From the NCBI RefSeq assembly GCF_004792415.1, contig NZ_CP038853.1:2852001-2916000 (forward strand): a stretch of 64,000 nucleotides of DNA, in the 5' to 3' direction. The translations under genes were made by a program, and so were the position numbers. This document shows positions 1 through 9,739 of this stretch, one piece after another (positions within the stretch are counted from its first letter, which is position 1; each line of letters starts with the position of its first letter). The stretch is from Pantoea vagans. Lineage in GTDB: Bacteria; Pseudomonadota; Gammaproteobacteria; Enterobacterales; Enterobacteriaceae. Below the pieces are notes generated by a model. That model was not told the origin of the DNA. It saw only the letters and a list, made by a program, of their open reading frames with translations, and searched no databases.

Positions 1-5
1 CAGAC

Positions 6-713
6 TTAACGGCGGTTGCCGAAAATCCGCAGCAGCATCAGGAACAGGTTGATGAAGTCGAGATAGAGCGTCAGCGCGCCCATGATTGAATAGCGACGCA
101 GGTTTTCCGTGTCGCGGGCATCAATCTGCTCACCGATGTTTTTCAGCTTCTGCGTGTCATAAGCCGTTAATCCAACAAAGAGCACCACGCCGATATAGGT
201 AATCGCCCACATCAGCGCCGGGCTTTTCAGCCAAAAGTTCACCAGCGACGCCAGCACAATGCCAATCAGCCCCATAAACAGCAGGCTGCCAAACCGGCTC
301 AGATCGCGTTTGGTGGTATAGCCGTAGAAGCTCATTGTACCAAACATCCCCGCCGTGACAAAGAAGGTGCTGGCGATGGAAGAGTAGGTGTAGACCAGGA
401 AGATACTCGCCATGGTCAGGCCGGTCAGTGCCGAATAGAGCATAAACAGCCCGGTTGCAACGGCCCCGCTCAGACGATGCACCATGCCTGACAGGAAGAA
501 CACCAGCGCCAGCTGCGCGATAATCAGCCCGAAAAAGGTAATACGATTGGCAAACACCAGCTCCATCACTGCGGGCGTACGCGCCGCAAACCAGGAGACA
601 AATGCGGTCAGTAACAGACCGCAGGTCATCCAGCCATAGACCTGCGCCATATAGGCTTGTAAACCGCGAGATGCGGGTTGAACGATGGAATCATTGCGTG
701 GATATCGGTCCAT
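6..713 (-). CDS. ybhL: BAX inhibitor-1 family membrane protein YbhL
   Basis: A 235-residue integral membrane protein of the BAX inhibitor-1 (UPF0005) family in the inner membrane, with about seven hydrophobic segments starting near residue 25. Family members elsewhere act as calcium-leak channels; the role of YbhL in enterobacteria is not settled. It is nearly collinear with E. coli YbhL, including the ending IFGNRR and the motif AYDTQKLKN in the last loop. In E. coli ybhL directly follows moaE; here two lipoprotein genes lie between them. The ATG start gives the family length. Confidence 0.93.
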   Translation of the reverse strand: MDRYPRNDSIVQPASRGLQAYMAQVYGWMTCGLLLTAFVSWFAARTPAVMELVFANRITFFGLIIAQLALVFFLSGMVHRLSGAVATGLFMLYSALTGLTMASIFLVYTYSSIASTFFVTAGMFGTMSFYGYTTKRDLSRFGSLLFMGLIGIVLASLVNFWLKSPALMWAITYIGVVLFVGLTAYDTQKLKNIGEQIDARDTENLRRYSIMGALTLYLDFINLFLMLLRIFGNRR

Positions 714-772
714 GATGCACCTCTTGTTGAACGGATGAACAGCTCCCTGCCGGGAGCCATGCCAGATTTAAG

Positions 773-802
773 TGTGGCACAGCACAGCTCAACTGTGCCA
801 CA
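773..802 (-). terminator. Hairpin downstream of the yaiW-like gene
   Basis: A perfect 10-bp stem (TGTGGCACAG paired with CTGTGCCACA) with a 10-nt loop lies just past the stop of the yaiW-like gene and before ybhL. It lacks a strong T tract, so it may be a weak or Rho-assisted terminator, or an mRNA 3' stabiliser. Confidence 0.4.
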
Positions 803-811
803 ACATGCCGG

Positions 812-1906
812 TTAACGCCGCGACAGACACTGCTGATAACGACTGTCGACGCGCTGCGCAAACCACGCCGTCGTCAGATTACGGGTAATTTTCGGACTTT
901 CCAGCTTAATGCCCGGCAGCATTTCGCGCGGCAGCTTACGGCCTGCCATTTTATCCGCCAGGGCAAAGACCTGTTTCCAGAGTTCGCTGTCGCTGAACGA
1001 TTCTTTCTCCCCTTTCTCCAGATCGCGGCGAATGGCGCTGTTGCTCATGTCGATCTGCTTCGAGAGCGTACGCACCGCCAGTTCGGTGCCGCCCGCTGCG
1101 TCTGAGCCATAGAGAATCAGATCGCCATCCAGCGCCAGCTTCATGCCGGTGGCTTTTGACACTGCCGCCTGGAACGCCGCATTGCGGCTGGCGTACCAGC
1201 CTGCATTGTAGTCGGCAAAGCGATAGAGCGGCTGGCTGTAGTCAGCCGGATAGCCGAGCAGGTGCATGGTGCCGAAGTAGATCCCGCCGTGACGGGTAAA
1301 GACTTCGCGCCGGATGGTGCCATCGATCGGCCACGGATAGCCTTTGGCGTGTGCTTCGGCAAACGCAATGCTGACCTGCATCGGCCCGCCGGTGTGGATC
1401 GGGTTGAGATTGCCAAACAGCGTCTGGCCCATCGGCACCATGTCGATCAGATCATCGAAGATGGCGCTGAGATCTTTTTCACTGCGCACCTTGTCCAGCC
1501 GGGCCGCGTAGCTTTCCCCGGTCGGCGATTTGATCAGCAGCGCGGTGCGCACCAGGAAGGCCGGAACATGCACCTGCGCTGCACGGCGGTTGATCTCGCC
1601 CCAGGCGATTTTCGGCAGGCCCGGTACTGCGGCCTCGGCGCTGAAGTTACTCTCCTGATCTGCCACGGCGATCACCGCGCACAGGTTACTGGCGCTGGGG
1701 TCGATCTGCTGCGTGCGGAAGGTGGTGTAGATATCGTCGCTCCAGGCCGCTTTATTGCTGACGTGCGACGGCAGCAGCCGCTGGATTTGCGCTTTGACAT
1801 CTTCAGGCTGCCGTACCGGCGCCTCCGGGGTTTTCTTGCTGCTACAACCCGCCAGCACCAGCGCGGCGACTAGTGTCAGACGTTGCAGAATCGGGGTGGA
1901 TGACAT
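812..1906 (-). CDS. yaiW: DUF1615 lipoprotein, YaiW-like
   Basis: A 364-residue lipoprotein with a classic signal: hydrophobic stretch, then LVLAGC with the lipid-bearing Cys at 21 followed by SSKK. There is no Asp at +2, so outer-membrane sorting is expected. The rest matches the DUF1615 family, whose E. coli member YaiW is an outer-membrane lipoprotein linked to uptake of proline-rich peptides. The catalytic or binding role is unknown. In E. coli yaiW lies elsewhere, so its place between moa and ybhL is a local rearrangement. It is divergent from the next lipoprotein gene, with about 105 bp between starts. Confidence 0.85.
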   Translation of the reverse strand: MSSTPILQRLTLVAALVLAGCSSKKTPEAPVRQPEDVKAQIQRLLPSHVSNKAAWSDDIYTTFRTQQIDPSASNLCAVIAVADQESNFSAEAAVPGLPKIAWGEINRRAAQVHVPAFLVRTALLIKSPTGESYAARLDKVRSEKDLSAIFDDLIDMVPMGQTLFGNLNPIHTGGPMQVSIAFAEAHAKGYPWPIDGTIRREVFTRHGGIYFGTMHLLGYPADYSQPLYRFADYNAGWYASRNAAFQAAVSKATGMKLALDGDLILYGSDAAGGTELAVRTLSKQIDMSNSAIRRDLEKGEKESFSDSELWKQVFALADKMAGRKLPREMLPGIKLESPKITRNLTTAWFAQRVDSRYQQCLSRR

Positions 1907-2012
1907 GCCTGTCCTCAGAATGAACCAAAGCCCTACTCTACCATTGCCAGAGTTTCACAGGCAGGAGAGAACTGAACTAAGGTTACCTTTTTTAACGTTA
2001 AAGGAACTTACG

Positions 2013-2798
2013 ATGTTTAAACTCTGGCCTGTTGCGGCGTTCAGCCTGTTATTAACCGGCTGCGGCGCCAGTAATACCCCTGCCCAGGTGCAGTCACCGG
2101 GCGCGCCCACCTCCTCCTCGCTTAAGGTGCTGGAGACCGGCGCCAGCGTGATGCAGTCACGTCCGCCTATCGACGCTATCAACACCTATCTCGATGGCTT
2201 CCATTTTTATAACGGCGATAAGAACGGTCAGATGGAGGCGCACCACTATGTCACCGTGCTGAACGACGATGTGATGCAGGCGGTGATTTACGACGGCAAC
2301 ACGCGCGACGCGCGGTTGATGGGCGTGGAGTACATTATCAGCGAACGGCTGTTTAAGACCCTGCCGCCCGAAGAGAAGAAACTGTGGCACAGCCATCAGT
2401 ATGAGGTGAAATCGGGCACGCTGATTGCGCCGGGCTTACCGAAAGTCGCCGACCACGCGCTGATGACCCGCATCGTTAATACCTATGGCAAAACCTGGCA
2501 CACCTGGCACACCGATCGCGACAAAACGCTGCCGATCGGCATTCCGGCGCTGATGATGGGCTTTACCCAGGATGGTCAGATGGATTCACGGCTGCTGGCG
2601 GATCGCGATCGCCGCTTTGACGTGGACAGCAAGCAGATCCGTGCCGATCGGGCGGATATCGTAGCCAATCCGGCGGCTCCAGGTGCTAACGCCTGGGAAA
2701 AGGGCCAGGTTATTCAGCTTAAGCGCACCAGCGGTGGTGGTGAGCACAGCCACGGTCAGACCGGGTTTGGTCCGGCGGAGCAGCTGAAACAGCCGTAG
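2013..2798 (+). CDS. DUF1264 (oil-body-associated-like) lipoprotein
   Basis: The chosen ATG at 2013 has a good ribosome site (AAGGAA about 7 nt upstream) and yields a 261-residue protein with a lipobox, LLLTGC, Cys at 17. An upstream in-frame start would give an N-terminus lacking any signal. The mature part matches the DUF1264 family, known in plants as oil-body-associated proteins and scattered in bacteria. Recognisable stretches are DGFHFYNGD, HYVTVLNDDV and a His/Trp-rich patch GKTWHTWHTD. Function in bacteria is unknown. The patchy occurrence and its position between moaE and ybhL suggest gene gain; codon use looks like its neighbours. Confidence 0.8.
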   Translation: MFKLWPVAAFSLLLTGCGASNTPAQVQSPGAPTSSSLKVLETGASVMQSRPPIDAINTYLDGFHFYNGDKNGQMEAHHYVTVLNDDVMQAVIYDGNTRDARLMGVEYIISERLFKTLPPEEKKLWHSHQYEVKSGTLIAPGLPKVADHALMTRIVNTYGKTWHTWHTDRDKTLPIGIPALMMGFTQDGQMDSRLLADRDRRFDVDSKQIRADRADIVANPAAPGANAWEKGQVIQLKRTSGGGEHSHGQTGFGPAEQLKQP

Positions 2799-2893
2799 GC
2801 GTTGTTTAAGCGTGTTAGCGGGCTGTGACGCGGGAGGGATCAGCGGTAACACAGCGGGCGGAGACACCTCTGCCCGCTTGCGCCATTAATGCC

Positions 2894-3346
2894 TTAGTCC
2901 CAGCGCTGGGCCGCCTGATGGTCGCTGTCGCGGGCATCCACCCAGCGATCGCCCTGCTCTGTCGCTTCGCGCTTCCAGAACGGCGCACGAGTTTTCAGGT
3001 AATCCATGATGAACTCCGCGGCAGAAAAGGCGCTACCGCGATGGGCGCTGGTGACGCCCACCAGCACGATCTCATCGCCGGGAAACAGCTCGCCGACGCG
3101 GTGGATCACCGTGACGCGCTGCAGCGGCCAGCGTTCGCGCGCCGCATCAACAATCTCCTGCAGCGCTTTTTCGGTCATGCCGGGATAGTGCTCCAGCGTC
3201 AGCGCCGCCACGTTATCACCCAGATTGTGGTTACGCACTTTGCCGGTAAAAGTCACCACCGCTCCATCTTCATCACAGGCCGCCAGCCAGCGATACGCTT
3301 CCGCCATATCAAAGGGTTCGGGGCCGACGCGAATCTGCGTTTCCAT
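2894..3346 (-). CDS. moaE: Molybdopterin synthase large subunit MoaE
   Basis: A 150-residue catalytic subunit of molybdopterin synthase, the cytosolic heterotetramer that puts two sulfurs into cyclic pyranopterin monophosphate. The stretch AEFIMDYLKTRAPFWKRE near residues 115-133 carries the conserved lysines that contact the MoaD thiocarboxylate, and VTFTGKVR is a family landmark. It is last in moaABCDE, one base after the moaD stop, so translation is probably coupled. Confidence 0.96.
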   Translation of the reverse strand: METQIRVGPEPFDMAEAYRWLAACDEDGAVVTFTGKVRNHNLGDNVAALTLEHYPGMTEKALQEIVDAARERWPLQRVTVIHRVGELFPGDEIVLVGVTSAHRGSAFSAAEFIMDYLKTRAPFWKREATEQGDRWVDARDSDHQAAQRWD

Positions 3347-3347
3347 C

Positions 3348-3593
3348 TCAGCCTCCGGTTACGGGCGGGAAAAAGGCCACTTCATCACCGGCGTGCAGCG
3401 GGTGACTCATCGGCACCAGCGTCTGGTTGACGGCCGCCAGCAGTTTGCCCGACTCCAGCGCCAGCGCCCAGCGATCGTCGCGTTCGGCCAGCGCAGCGCG
3501 CAGCGCCGCCACATCCGGATAGTCAGCGTTAACCTCAAGGGATGCGGTGCCGATCAGCTCACGCACCTGGGCGAAAAACAGCACCTTAATCAT
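3348..3593 (-). CDS. moaD: Molybdopterin synthase sulfur carrier MoaD
   Basis: An 81-residue ubiquitin-fold protein ending in the required Gly-Gly (PPVTGG), which is activated as a thiocarboxylate by MoeB and donates sulfur to MoaE. The start at 3593 (MIKVLFFAQ) was chosen because it matches the 81-residue E. coli protein; an upstream ATG would add eight unrelated residues. The start lies 8 bp inside the end of moaC, as is usual in this operon. Confidence 0.95.
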   Translation of the reverse strand: MIKVLFFAQVRELIGTASLEVNADYPDVAALRAALAERDDRWALALESGKLLAAVNQTLVPMSHPLHAGDEVAFFPPVTGG

Positions 3594-4071
3594 GCGTGAC
3601 CGCCTGAAAATCGCCACTTTTGCCGCCGCTCTTGCTGATTAAGCGCAGCTGATCGATGACGATATCCTTCTGTACGGCTTTGCACATGTCGTAGATGGTC
3701 AGCGCGGCTACTGACGCTGCCGTCAGCGCTTCCATCTCGACGCCGGTTTTGCCCGTCAGTCGGCAGAGCGAGGTGATGCGCACCCGGTTATGATCCGGTT
3801 CCGCTTCCAGATTCACTTCCACTTTGCTCAGCATCAGCGGATGACAGAGCGGGATCAGCTCCCAGGTGCGTTTTGCTGCCTGGATCCCGGCGATGCGCGC
3901 GGTGGCGAAGACATCCCCTTTGTGATGGCTGCCGTCGATAATCATCTGCAGCGTTTCCGGCTGCATCAGCACCAGTACTTCGGCGCGCGCTTCGCGCACG
4001 GTTTCAGCCTTGGCGGAAACATCCACCATGTGCGCTTCGCCCGCAGCGTTAATGTGTGTGAGTTGAGACAT
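3586..4071 (-). CDS. moaC: Cyclic pyranopterin monophosphate synthase MoaC
   Basis: A 161-residue cytosolic enzyme that completes the first step of molybdopterin synthesis, turning the MoaA product into cyclic pyranopterin monophosphate. The conserved motifs LIPLCHPL (residues 75-82) and [12 protein letters not shown] (about 108-119) form the active site. It sits between moaB (2 bp gap) and moaD (8 bp overlap). Confidence 0.97.
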   Translation of the reverse strand: MSQLTHINAAGEAHMVDVSAKAETVREARAEVLVLMQPETLQMIIDGSHHKGDVFATARIAGIQAAKRTWELIPLCHPLMLSKVEVNLEAEPDHNRVRITSLCRLTGKTGVEMEALTAASVAALTIYDMCKAVQKDIVIDQLRLISKSGGKSGDFQAVTHD

Positions 4072-4073
4072 AC

Positions 4074-4589
4074 TTACCGTTTCTTCAGATGTGAGACAAA
4101 ATTACAGGGCGCAGTGCGCGCATCAAGCTGGTCAGCGATAATCCGCTCCCAGGCGGTGCGGCAGGCGCTGGTGGAACCCGGCACGGCCAGAATCAGCGTC
4201 CCGTTAGCCAGACCGGCAATGGCGCGCGACTGCAGCGTCGAGCCGCCAATCTCCTCATAGGAGATCATCCGGAACAGTTCGCCAAACCCGTCAATCTCGC
4301 GGTCAAACAGCGGCAGCAGCGCTTCCGGCGTGCTGTTTTTCAGGTTAAAGCCGGTGCCGCCATTGATGATCACCACCTGGACATCGTCACTGGCTATCCA
4401 GCGCGATACGGTGGCGCGAATGCGATAAAGGTTATCCGGCACGATGGCGTGATCGACCACCTCATGGCCCGCTTCCGCCGCCGCCTCGCGCAGATAGTCG
4501 CCGGAGGTATCGTTGCTGGCATCGCGACGGTCTGACACCGTCATCACCGCAATCTGCAAGGCCTGAAATTCGCTGGCTGGTTTACCCAT
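4074..4589 (-). CDS. moaB: Molybdenum cofactor protein MoaB
   Basis: A 171-residue member of the MoaB/MogA family, whose fold binds molybdopterin. The segment [17 protein letters not shown] carries the family glycine-rich loop. In E. coli MoaB is dispensable because MogA supplies adenylation, so MoaB's own role is less clear. It lies 14 bp after moaA in the operon. Confidence 0.95.
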   Translation of the reverse strand: MGKPASEFQALQIAVMTVSDRRDASNDTSGDYLREAAAEAGHEVVDHAIVPDNLYRIRATVSRWIASDDVQVVIINGGTGFNLKNSTPEALLPLFDREIDGFGELFRMISYEEIGGSTLQSRAIAGLANGTLILAVPGSTSACRTAWERIIADQLDARTAPCNFVSHLKKR

Positions 4590-4603
4590 ACTTCCTCCTG
4601 AAA

Positions 4604-5590
4604 TTAGCCGCCAATGTAAGAGAGATTCTGTGTGATGCCGGTGTTGCCCTGATGCAGGAAGTGTGTCTGCTTCTTCTGCCCCAGGCTGCTGGCAATGCGC
4701 GCCTGCAGTTCGGCCTGCTGCTCATCGGACGCCAGCAGGTCACGCAGCGGTATGCCGCCGTCACCAAACAGGCACAGGTGAAGGTTACCCTGCGCCGAGA
4801 CGCGCAGACGGTTGCAGCTGGCACAGAAATCTTTGGCATAAGGCATGATCAGGCCAATCTCGCCGACATAGTCGGGATGATAAAAGACCTGCGCCGGGCC
4901 GTCGCTGCGTCCGCTTTCGCGACGCTGCCAGCCCTGGGCAATGAGCTGATCGCGGATCACCATGCCGGAAACGTGCTGATCGCGGAACAGCGTGCCGCCG
5001 TCGCCGGTCTCCATCAGTTCGATAAAGCGCAGCTGAATCGGACGGGTGCGGATCCAGTCGAGGAAGGTGGCCAGATTACGGCTGTTGAGATCGCGCATCA
5101 GCACGCTGTTGACTTTGACCTGACGAAAACCGGCGTCCAGCGCCGCGTCGATGCCGCTCATCACCTGATGGAATTTATCCTGACCGGTAATAGCGTGAAA
5201 CTGACGGGCATCCAGGCTGTCGACGCTGACATTGAGTGCGGTCAGACCCGCGTCGCGCCACTGCTTCACGTCGCGCGCCAGCCGGTAGCCGTTAGTGGTG
5301 ACCGCGATCTGGCGGATAGAGGCGTTTTCACGCACTGCCGCAATGATGTCGGTGAAATCACGGCGCAGCGACGGCTCACCGCCGGTCAGCCGCACTTTTT
5401 CGGTTCCGGCTGCAGCGAAAGCCCGCGTGACGCGGCGGATTTCATCCAGAGAGAGAAAGCTTTTGTTACGAATTCCCTGCGGTTTGTAGCCGTCAGGAAG
5501 ACAATAGGTACAGCGGAAATTACAGACATCCGTGACCGACAGGCGCAGGTAATAGAACTTACGCGCGTATGCATCAGTAAATTGTGACAC
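4604..5590 (-). CDS. moaA: GTP 3',8-cyclase MoaA (radical SAM)
   Basis: A 328-residue radical SAM enzyme that starts molybdopterin synthesis from GTP. The N-terminal CNFRCTYC motif (Cys 23, 27, 30) binds the SAM [4Fe-4S] cluster. The C-terminal cysteines FCASCNRLR and, further on, HLC bind the substrate cluster, and the end TQNLSYIGG has the Gly-Gly tail needed for activity. The start is GTG at 5590, giving [16 protein letters not shown], aligned with E. coli. A molybdenum-cofactor riboswitch precedes it. Confidence 0.97.
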   Translation of the reverse strand: MSQFTDAYARKFYYLRLSVTDVCNFRCTYCLPDGYKPQGIRNKSFLSLDEIRRVTRAFAAAGTEKVRLTGGEPSLRRDFTDIIAAVRENASIRQIAVTTNGYRLARDVKQWRDAGLTALNVSVDSLDARQFHAITGQDKFHQVMSGIDAALDAGFRQVKVNSVLMRDLNSRNLATFLDWIRTRPIQLRFIELMETGDGGTLFRDQHVSGMVIRDQLIAQGWQRRESGRSDGPAQVFYHPDYVGEIGLIMPYAKDFCASCNRLRVSAQGNLHLCLFGDGGIPLRDLLASDEQQAELQARIASSLGQKKQTHFLHQGNTGITQNLSYIGG

Positions 5591-5599
5591 CAGAACACC

Positions 5600-5715
5600 T
5601 TTCCAGATTGGGAGATGCAGTCATTTCTTCCTGCACCCTGGCAGCTCAATGGCTACGGCCTGAACCCCCTATCCGCAGACTTAGGCATTCAGGCTTGAGT
5701 GTACGCTGACCCGTT
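5600..5715 (-). promoter_or_regulatory. Molybdenum cofactor riboswitch (Moco RNA) in the moaA leader
   Basis: The leader of moaA, read on the minus strand, contains AAGCCTGAATGCC, a GGGGGTTCAGGCC pairing partner, and the proximal block AGGAAGAAATGACTGCAT followed by GGAAAGGTG next to the start. These match the E. coli moaA leader, a Moco RNA that lowers moa expression when cofactor is plentiful. The ends given are approximate; I have not folded it by computation. Confidence 0.75.
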
Positions 5716-5917
5716 GATCAGCGCGGTAAACATGATGGTAGCGTGAATTTCGTCACTCTTCCATTTGCTCTTTTCGCTATATATTCTTATACATATCGAA
5801 TTTTCACCGCATTTTCGCGACAGGATACGTTAAAATACGATCCAGATTTTGACGCAAGTCATCCGCGCGGGATTAGCGTTTAGAGCCACGCTACGCGACG
5901 AGATGTTAAGGAGAAGT

Positions 5918-6841
5918 ATGAATCGCACACTGGCCGATCTTGATCGCGTTGTGGCACTGGGTGGCGGACACGGTTTAGGCCGTGTGATGTCGGCCCTTTC
6001 CCCGCTGGGCTCACGTCTCACCGGCATCGTCACCACCACCGACAACGGCGGATCGACCGGCCGCATTCGTCGCTCCGAAGGCGGTATCGCCTGGGGCGAC
6101 ATGCGCAACTGCCTGAACCAGCTGATTGCAGAACCCAGCGTCGCCTCCGCGATGTTCGAGTACCGTTTTGCCGGTAACGGTGAACTGGCCGGACACAACC
6201 TCGGCAATCTCATGCTGCGGGCGCTGGATCATCTGAGCGTTCGCCCGCTGGAAGCGATCAACATCATCCGTAACCTGCTGAAGGTCGACGCCTTTTTAAT
6301 CCCGATGTCGGAGCAGCCGGTGGACCTTGTGGCGATGGATGCCGAAGGCAATATGGTTTACGGCGAAACCGCCATCGATGAGATGAAGCAGCCGCCGCAG
6401 GAGCTGATGCTGCACCCCAACGTTCAGCCGACGCGGGAAGCGCTGCAGGCCATTGCAGAAGCGGATCTGATCCTGATTGGTCCAGGCAGTTTCTACACCA
6501 GCCTGATGCCGATTCTGCTGATGGAAGAGATGGCGCAGGCTCTGCGTCGCACGCCTGCCACCATGGTGTTTATCGGCAATCTGGGCCGTGAGCTCAGCCC
6601 CGCCGCGGCCAGTCTTTCGGTGGCTGACAAACTTCAGATGATGGAACGTTATATCGGCAAACGGGTGATCGATGCAGTAGTGGTCGGACCGTCGGTCGCC
6701 ACAGAGGGCATTGAAAACCGGCTGATTGTCCGTGAGCCGCTGGAGGCCGCCGACATTAAATATCGTCACGACCGCCAGCTGTTACGGGTGGCGCTGGAAC
6801 ACGCCATTCAGGGCTTTAGCGGCGCTACGAGGCCGCAATAA
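5918..6841 (+). CDS. ybhK: YvcK/YbhK family gluconeogenesis factor
   Basis: A 307-residue cytosolic protein of the YvcK/CofD-like family, with a nucleotide-binding start [13 protein letters not shown] and [10 protein letters not shown]. YvcK homologues in Gram-positives support growth on gluconeogenic carbon and cell-wall metabolism; the enterobacterial YbhK is barely studied. The start at 5918 has a strong ribosome site (AAGGAGA, 4 nt before) and matches E. coli; an in-frame upstream ATG at 5849 is not needed. Its last 17 bp overlap the convergent uvrB. Confidence 0.93.
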   Translation: MNRTLADLDRVVALGGGHGLGRVMSALSPLGSRLTGIVTTTDNGGSTGRIRRSEGGIAWGDMRNCLNQLIAEPSVASAMFEYRFAGNGELAGHNLGNLMLRALDHLSVRPLEAINIIRNLLKVDAFLIPMSEQPVDLVAMDAEGNMVYGETAIDEMKQPPQELMLHPNVQPTREALQAIAEADLILIGPGSFYTSLMPILLMEEMAQALRRTPATMVFIGNLGRELSPAAASLSVADKLQMMERYIGKRVIDAVVVGPSVATEGIENRLIVREPLEAADIKYRHDRQLLRVALEHAIQGFSGATRPQ

Positions 6842-8846
6842 ACAGCGTTCGCAGCTCATGCAGCTGATCGCGCACACTGGCCGCCTGTTCGAACTCCAGG
6901 TTCTGCGCGTGCTGCTGCATCTGCCCTTCCAGCTCGTGGATTTTCTTCTGCAGCGCCTGCGGCGTTAACAGCTGGAAATCGGCCAGTGCCTGCGCCTCGC
7001 CAGGACGTGCCGGTTTCGCTTTGCCGCGGGTTTTCACCACATTGTTGCCCAGTTCCAGAATATCGGTGATCTTCTTGTTCAGGCCCTGCGGCACAATGCC
7101 ATTCTGCTCGTTATGCAGCTGCTGCTTCTCACGGCGGCGCTCCGTCTCTTCAATGGCACGCGCCATCGACGGCGTGATTTTATCGCCATAGAGAATCGCT
7201 TTACCGTTGATGTTACGCGCCGCACGACCAATGGTCTGAATCAGCGATCGTTCGGAACGCAGGAAGCCCTCTTTATCTGCATCCAGAATCGCCACCAGCG
7301 ACACTTCCGGCATATCCAGCCCCTCACGCAGTAAGTTGATGCCTACCAGCACATCAAACTCACCCAGACGTAAGTCGCGAATAATCTCCATACGCTCTAC
7401 GGTGTCGATGTCGGAGTGCAGATAGCGCACCTTCTCGCCATGCTCGGTCAGATATTCAGTGAGATCTTCCGCCATGCGCTTGGTCAGCACCGTCACCAGC
7501 ACACGTTCGTTGATTGCCACGCGCTGACGGATTTCCGACAGCAGATCGTCGACCTGCGTCCCGACCGGACGCACTTCGATGATCGGGTCCAGCAGGCCGG
7601 TAGGACGTACCACCTGATCGACCACTTCGTCGCCCGATTTTTCCAGCTCATATTTACCCGGCGTTGCCGAGACATAGATGGTCTGCGGGGCCAGCGCTTC
7701 AAACTCTTCAAACTTCATCGGACGGTTGTCCAGCGCCGACGGCAGGCGGAAGCCATACTCCACCAGCGTCTCTTTGCGCGCCCGGTCGCCTTTGTACATG
7801 CCGCCAATCTGCGGGATGGTGACGTGGGACTCATCCACCACCAGCAGGCCATCGGCAGGGAGATAGTCAAACAGCGTTGGTGGCGCTTCGCCCGGTCCGC
7901 GTGCGGAGAGGTAGCGCGAATAGTTCTCGATGCCGGAGCAGTAGCCCAGCTCACTCATCATCTCCAGGTCAAACTGGGTACGCTGAGTAATACGCTGCTC
8001 TTCCAGCAGTTTATTGTTCTCCAGCAGCACCCGGCGGCGATCCGCCAGCTCGACTTTGATGTCTTCCATCGCCTGCAGAATGCGCTCACGCGGCGTGACG
8101 TAGTGCGTCTTGGGATAGATGGTAAAGCGCGGCACCACTGAATCGATCTGCCCGGTCAGCGGGTCAAACAGCGACAGACGCTCGACCTCTTCGTCAAACA
8201 GTTCGACGCGCAGCGCAATATCGTCCGACTCCGCCGGGAAGATATCGATCACTTCGCCACGTACGCGGAAGGTGCCGCGCTGAAACGCCTGATCGTTGCG
8301 GGTGTACTGCAGCTCTGAGAGGCGGCGCAGAATGCTGCGCTGATCGATAATCATGCCGCGGGTCAGGTGCAGCATCATTTTCAGATAGAGATCGGGGTCG
8401 CCCAGACCGTAGATCGCCGAAACCGACGCCACCACGATAACGTCGCGCCGCTCCAGCAGCGCCTTGGTCGCTGACAGACGCATCTGTTCGATGTGTTCAT
8501 TCACCGACGCATCCTTTTCAATAAAGGTGTCGGAGCTCGGCACATAGGCTTCAGGCTGATAGTAGTCGTAGTAAGAGACGAAAAACTCAACGGCATTATC
8601 CGGGAAAAACTCTTTCATCTCGCCATAGAGCTGCGCCGCCAGCGTCTTGTTCGGCGCCAGCACCATCGTCGGGCGATTGAGGTCGGCAATGACGTTGGCG
8701 ACGGTAAAGGTTTTACCGGAGCCGGTCACGCCTAATAAGGTCTGATGGGCCAGTCCATCCTCCAGCCCCTCTTCCAGGCGACGGATCGCGTCAGGCTGGT
8801 CGCCCGAAGGTTTAAAGGCGGAATTGAGTTTAAAAGCTTTGGTCAT
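6825..8846 (-). CDS. uvrB: UvrABC system protein B (excision nuclease subunit)
   Basis: A 673-residue DNA-damage-verifying helicase-like subunit of nucleotide excision repair, working with UvrA and UvrC. Walker A is GVTGSGKT near residue 39. The beta-hairpin begins [12 protein letters not shown]. Helicase motifs follow, with [10 protein letters not shown] and QTIGRAARN. The C-terminal UVR domain binds UvrC. Length equals E. coli UvrB. A LexA box and a promoter lie just upstream, so SOS control is expected. Confidence 0.98.
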   Translation of the reverse strand: MTKAFKLNSAFKPSGDQPDAIRRLEEGLEDGLAHQTLLGVTGSGKTFTVANVIADLNRPTMVLAPNKTLAAQLYGEMKEFFPDNAVEFFVSYYDYYQPEAYVPSSDTFIEKDASVNEHIEQMRLSATKALLERRDVIVVASVSAIYGLGDPDLYLKMMLHLTRGMIIDQRSILRRLSELQYTRNDQAFQRGTFRVRGEVIDIFPAESDDIALRVELFDEEVERLSLFDPLTGQIDSVVPRFTIYPKTHYVTPRERILQAMEDIKVELADRRRVLLENNKLLEEQRITQRTQFDLEMMSELGYCSGIENYSRYLSARGPGEAPPTLFDYLPADGLLVVDESHVTIPQIGGMYKGDRARKETLVEYGFRLPSALDNRPMKFEEFEALAPQTIYVSATPGKYELEKSGDEVVDQVVRPTGLLDPIIEVRPVGTQVDDLLSEIRQRVAINERVLVTVLTKRMAEDLTEYLTEHGEKVRYLHSDIDTVERMEIIRDLRLGEFDVLVGINLLREGLDMPEVSLVAILDADKEGFLRSERSLIQTIGRAARNINGKAILYGDKITPSMARAIEETERRREKQQLHNEQNGIVPQGLNKKITDILELGNNVVKTRGKAKPARPGEAQALADFQLLTPQALQKKIHELEGQMQQHAQNLEFEQAASVRDQLHELRTLFIAAS

Positions 8847-8886
8847 GAATGCAGTTCCTGCTGGAGAAGTCGGCGGGCAGGCACTT

Positions 8887-8915
8887 ATTTTACTCTGCTA
8901 TGGTGATTTTGCCAG
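8887..8915 (-). promoter_or_regulatory. uvrB promoter
   Basis: On the minus strand, CTGGCA (-35, 8910-8915), a 17-bp spacer and TAAAAT (-10, 8887-8892) reproduce the layout of the main E. coli uvrB promoter. It lies about 41 bp before the ATG and just downstream of the LexA box. Confidence 0.7.
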
Positions 8916-8922
8916 AAAATAA

Positions 8923-8942
8923 TACTGGATATAAAAACAGTA
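8923..8942 (-). promoter_or_regulatory. LexA (SOS) box of uvrB
   Basis: Read on the minus strand, TACTGTTTTTATATCCAGTA keeps the essential CTG-N10-CAG and the outer TA bases of the LexA consensus. It sits 7 bp upstream of the -35 element of uvrB, where LexA would block a second promoter, as in E. coli. Confidence 0.88.
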
Positions 8943-9739
8943 ATCGTGCAAGGTTAAAGGCAATCAGGGTGAGACTTAGCCCACGCGCATTGGATATGTG
9001 ATATCGCCAAGCGTGTTGCGCAATGTTATCCCCAGACCGGGATCGGATTTAACATTTGTCAATAGAACGTCACAAAATTACAGTTCGGTTACCTGACAGA
9101 AAATTCGCAGGCTTGTTTTTTGATAACCAGCTGATTTTACTGGTTTAAGCTAATAAGGCCAGAATCTCGTCATTATGTTACCAGGCCGCGTATTTCCTCG
9201 CTTCTAACCGGTTTTCATTACCTAATGCACAAGGTTATCCACAGGAATGGTGGATAAGTGATGGCAGCCCCGCCGCCATCAGCTGTGTATAATTTTTCCC
9301 TGCCCTCCCGCCTCGTTGAAAATAATTTTTTTTGCGTTAAATTTCGCGTCGGCTGCTGACGGATTATTCTGCATTTTTAATCTGTCGCCTGGCGTGGCAC
9401 GCAAATTTTCATCATTCCACTAAGATTCTTAATCAGACATTCTGCGTTACCGCAGCACGTCTGCACCACAAACAGCGCCCGCAGGCACTGTAAAAGTGCA
9501 GGCGCGTGATGACCATGGGTAATTGATAAGTTTTTCTCACCTTTCGTTCCTGATACAGCGCACTGCAGCAGGAAACAGGGCCGTTTTAAGATCTGGCCTG
9601 GGAATTGCAGGAGTCAGTAACGTCACCGCGCTTTACGCGCACTGTGCTGCAATGGTGAGGCTGCCGTTGCTGATGACTTGTTTGCCAGACGACAAAGAGC
9701 GGAAGCAATCAGGCTAATGATCGGGAAGGAGAGTGTCAG
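8943..9739. other. Long non-coding region between uvrB and the orphan ATPase gene
   Basis: About 800 bp with no convincing gene. It is more AT-rich than its flanks and holds an inverted pair of DnaA-box-like sites (9235-9257), a perfect TATAAT at 9288-9293 on the plus strand without a good -35, and a small hairpin near 9486-9500 (GCACT/AGTGC). A short open frame at 9523-9717 lacks a good ribosome site and resembles nothing. A regulatory RNA is possible but unsupported. Confidence 0.5.
9235..9257. promoter_or_regulatory. Inverted pair of DnaA-box-like sites
   Basis: TTATCCACA at 9235-9243 is a perfect DnaA box. GTGGATAA at 9250-9257 is its 8-bp inverted partner, with one mismatch to the full 9-mer. 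They lie about 390 bp upstream of the uvrB start. From memory, a DnaA site has been described upstream of E. coli uvrB, so this may be conserved. Confidence 0.6.

Noticed and set aside
9523..9717. 64-codon frame upstream of the orphan ATPase gene
   Set aside because: No good ribosome site and no recognisable family; composition fits non-coding DNA.
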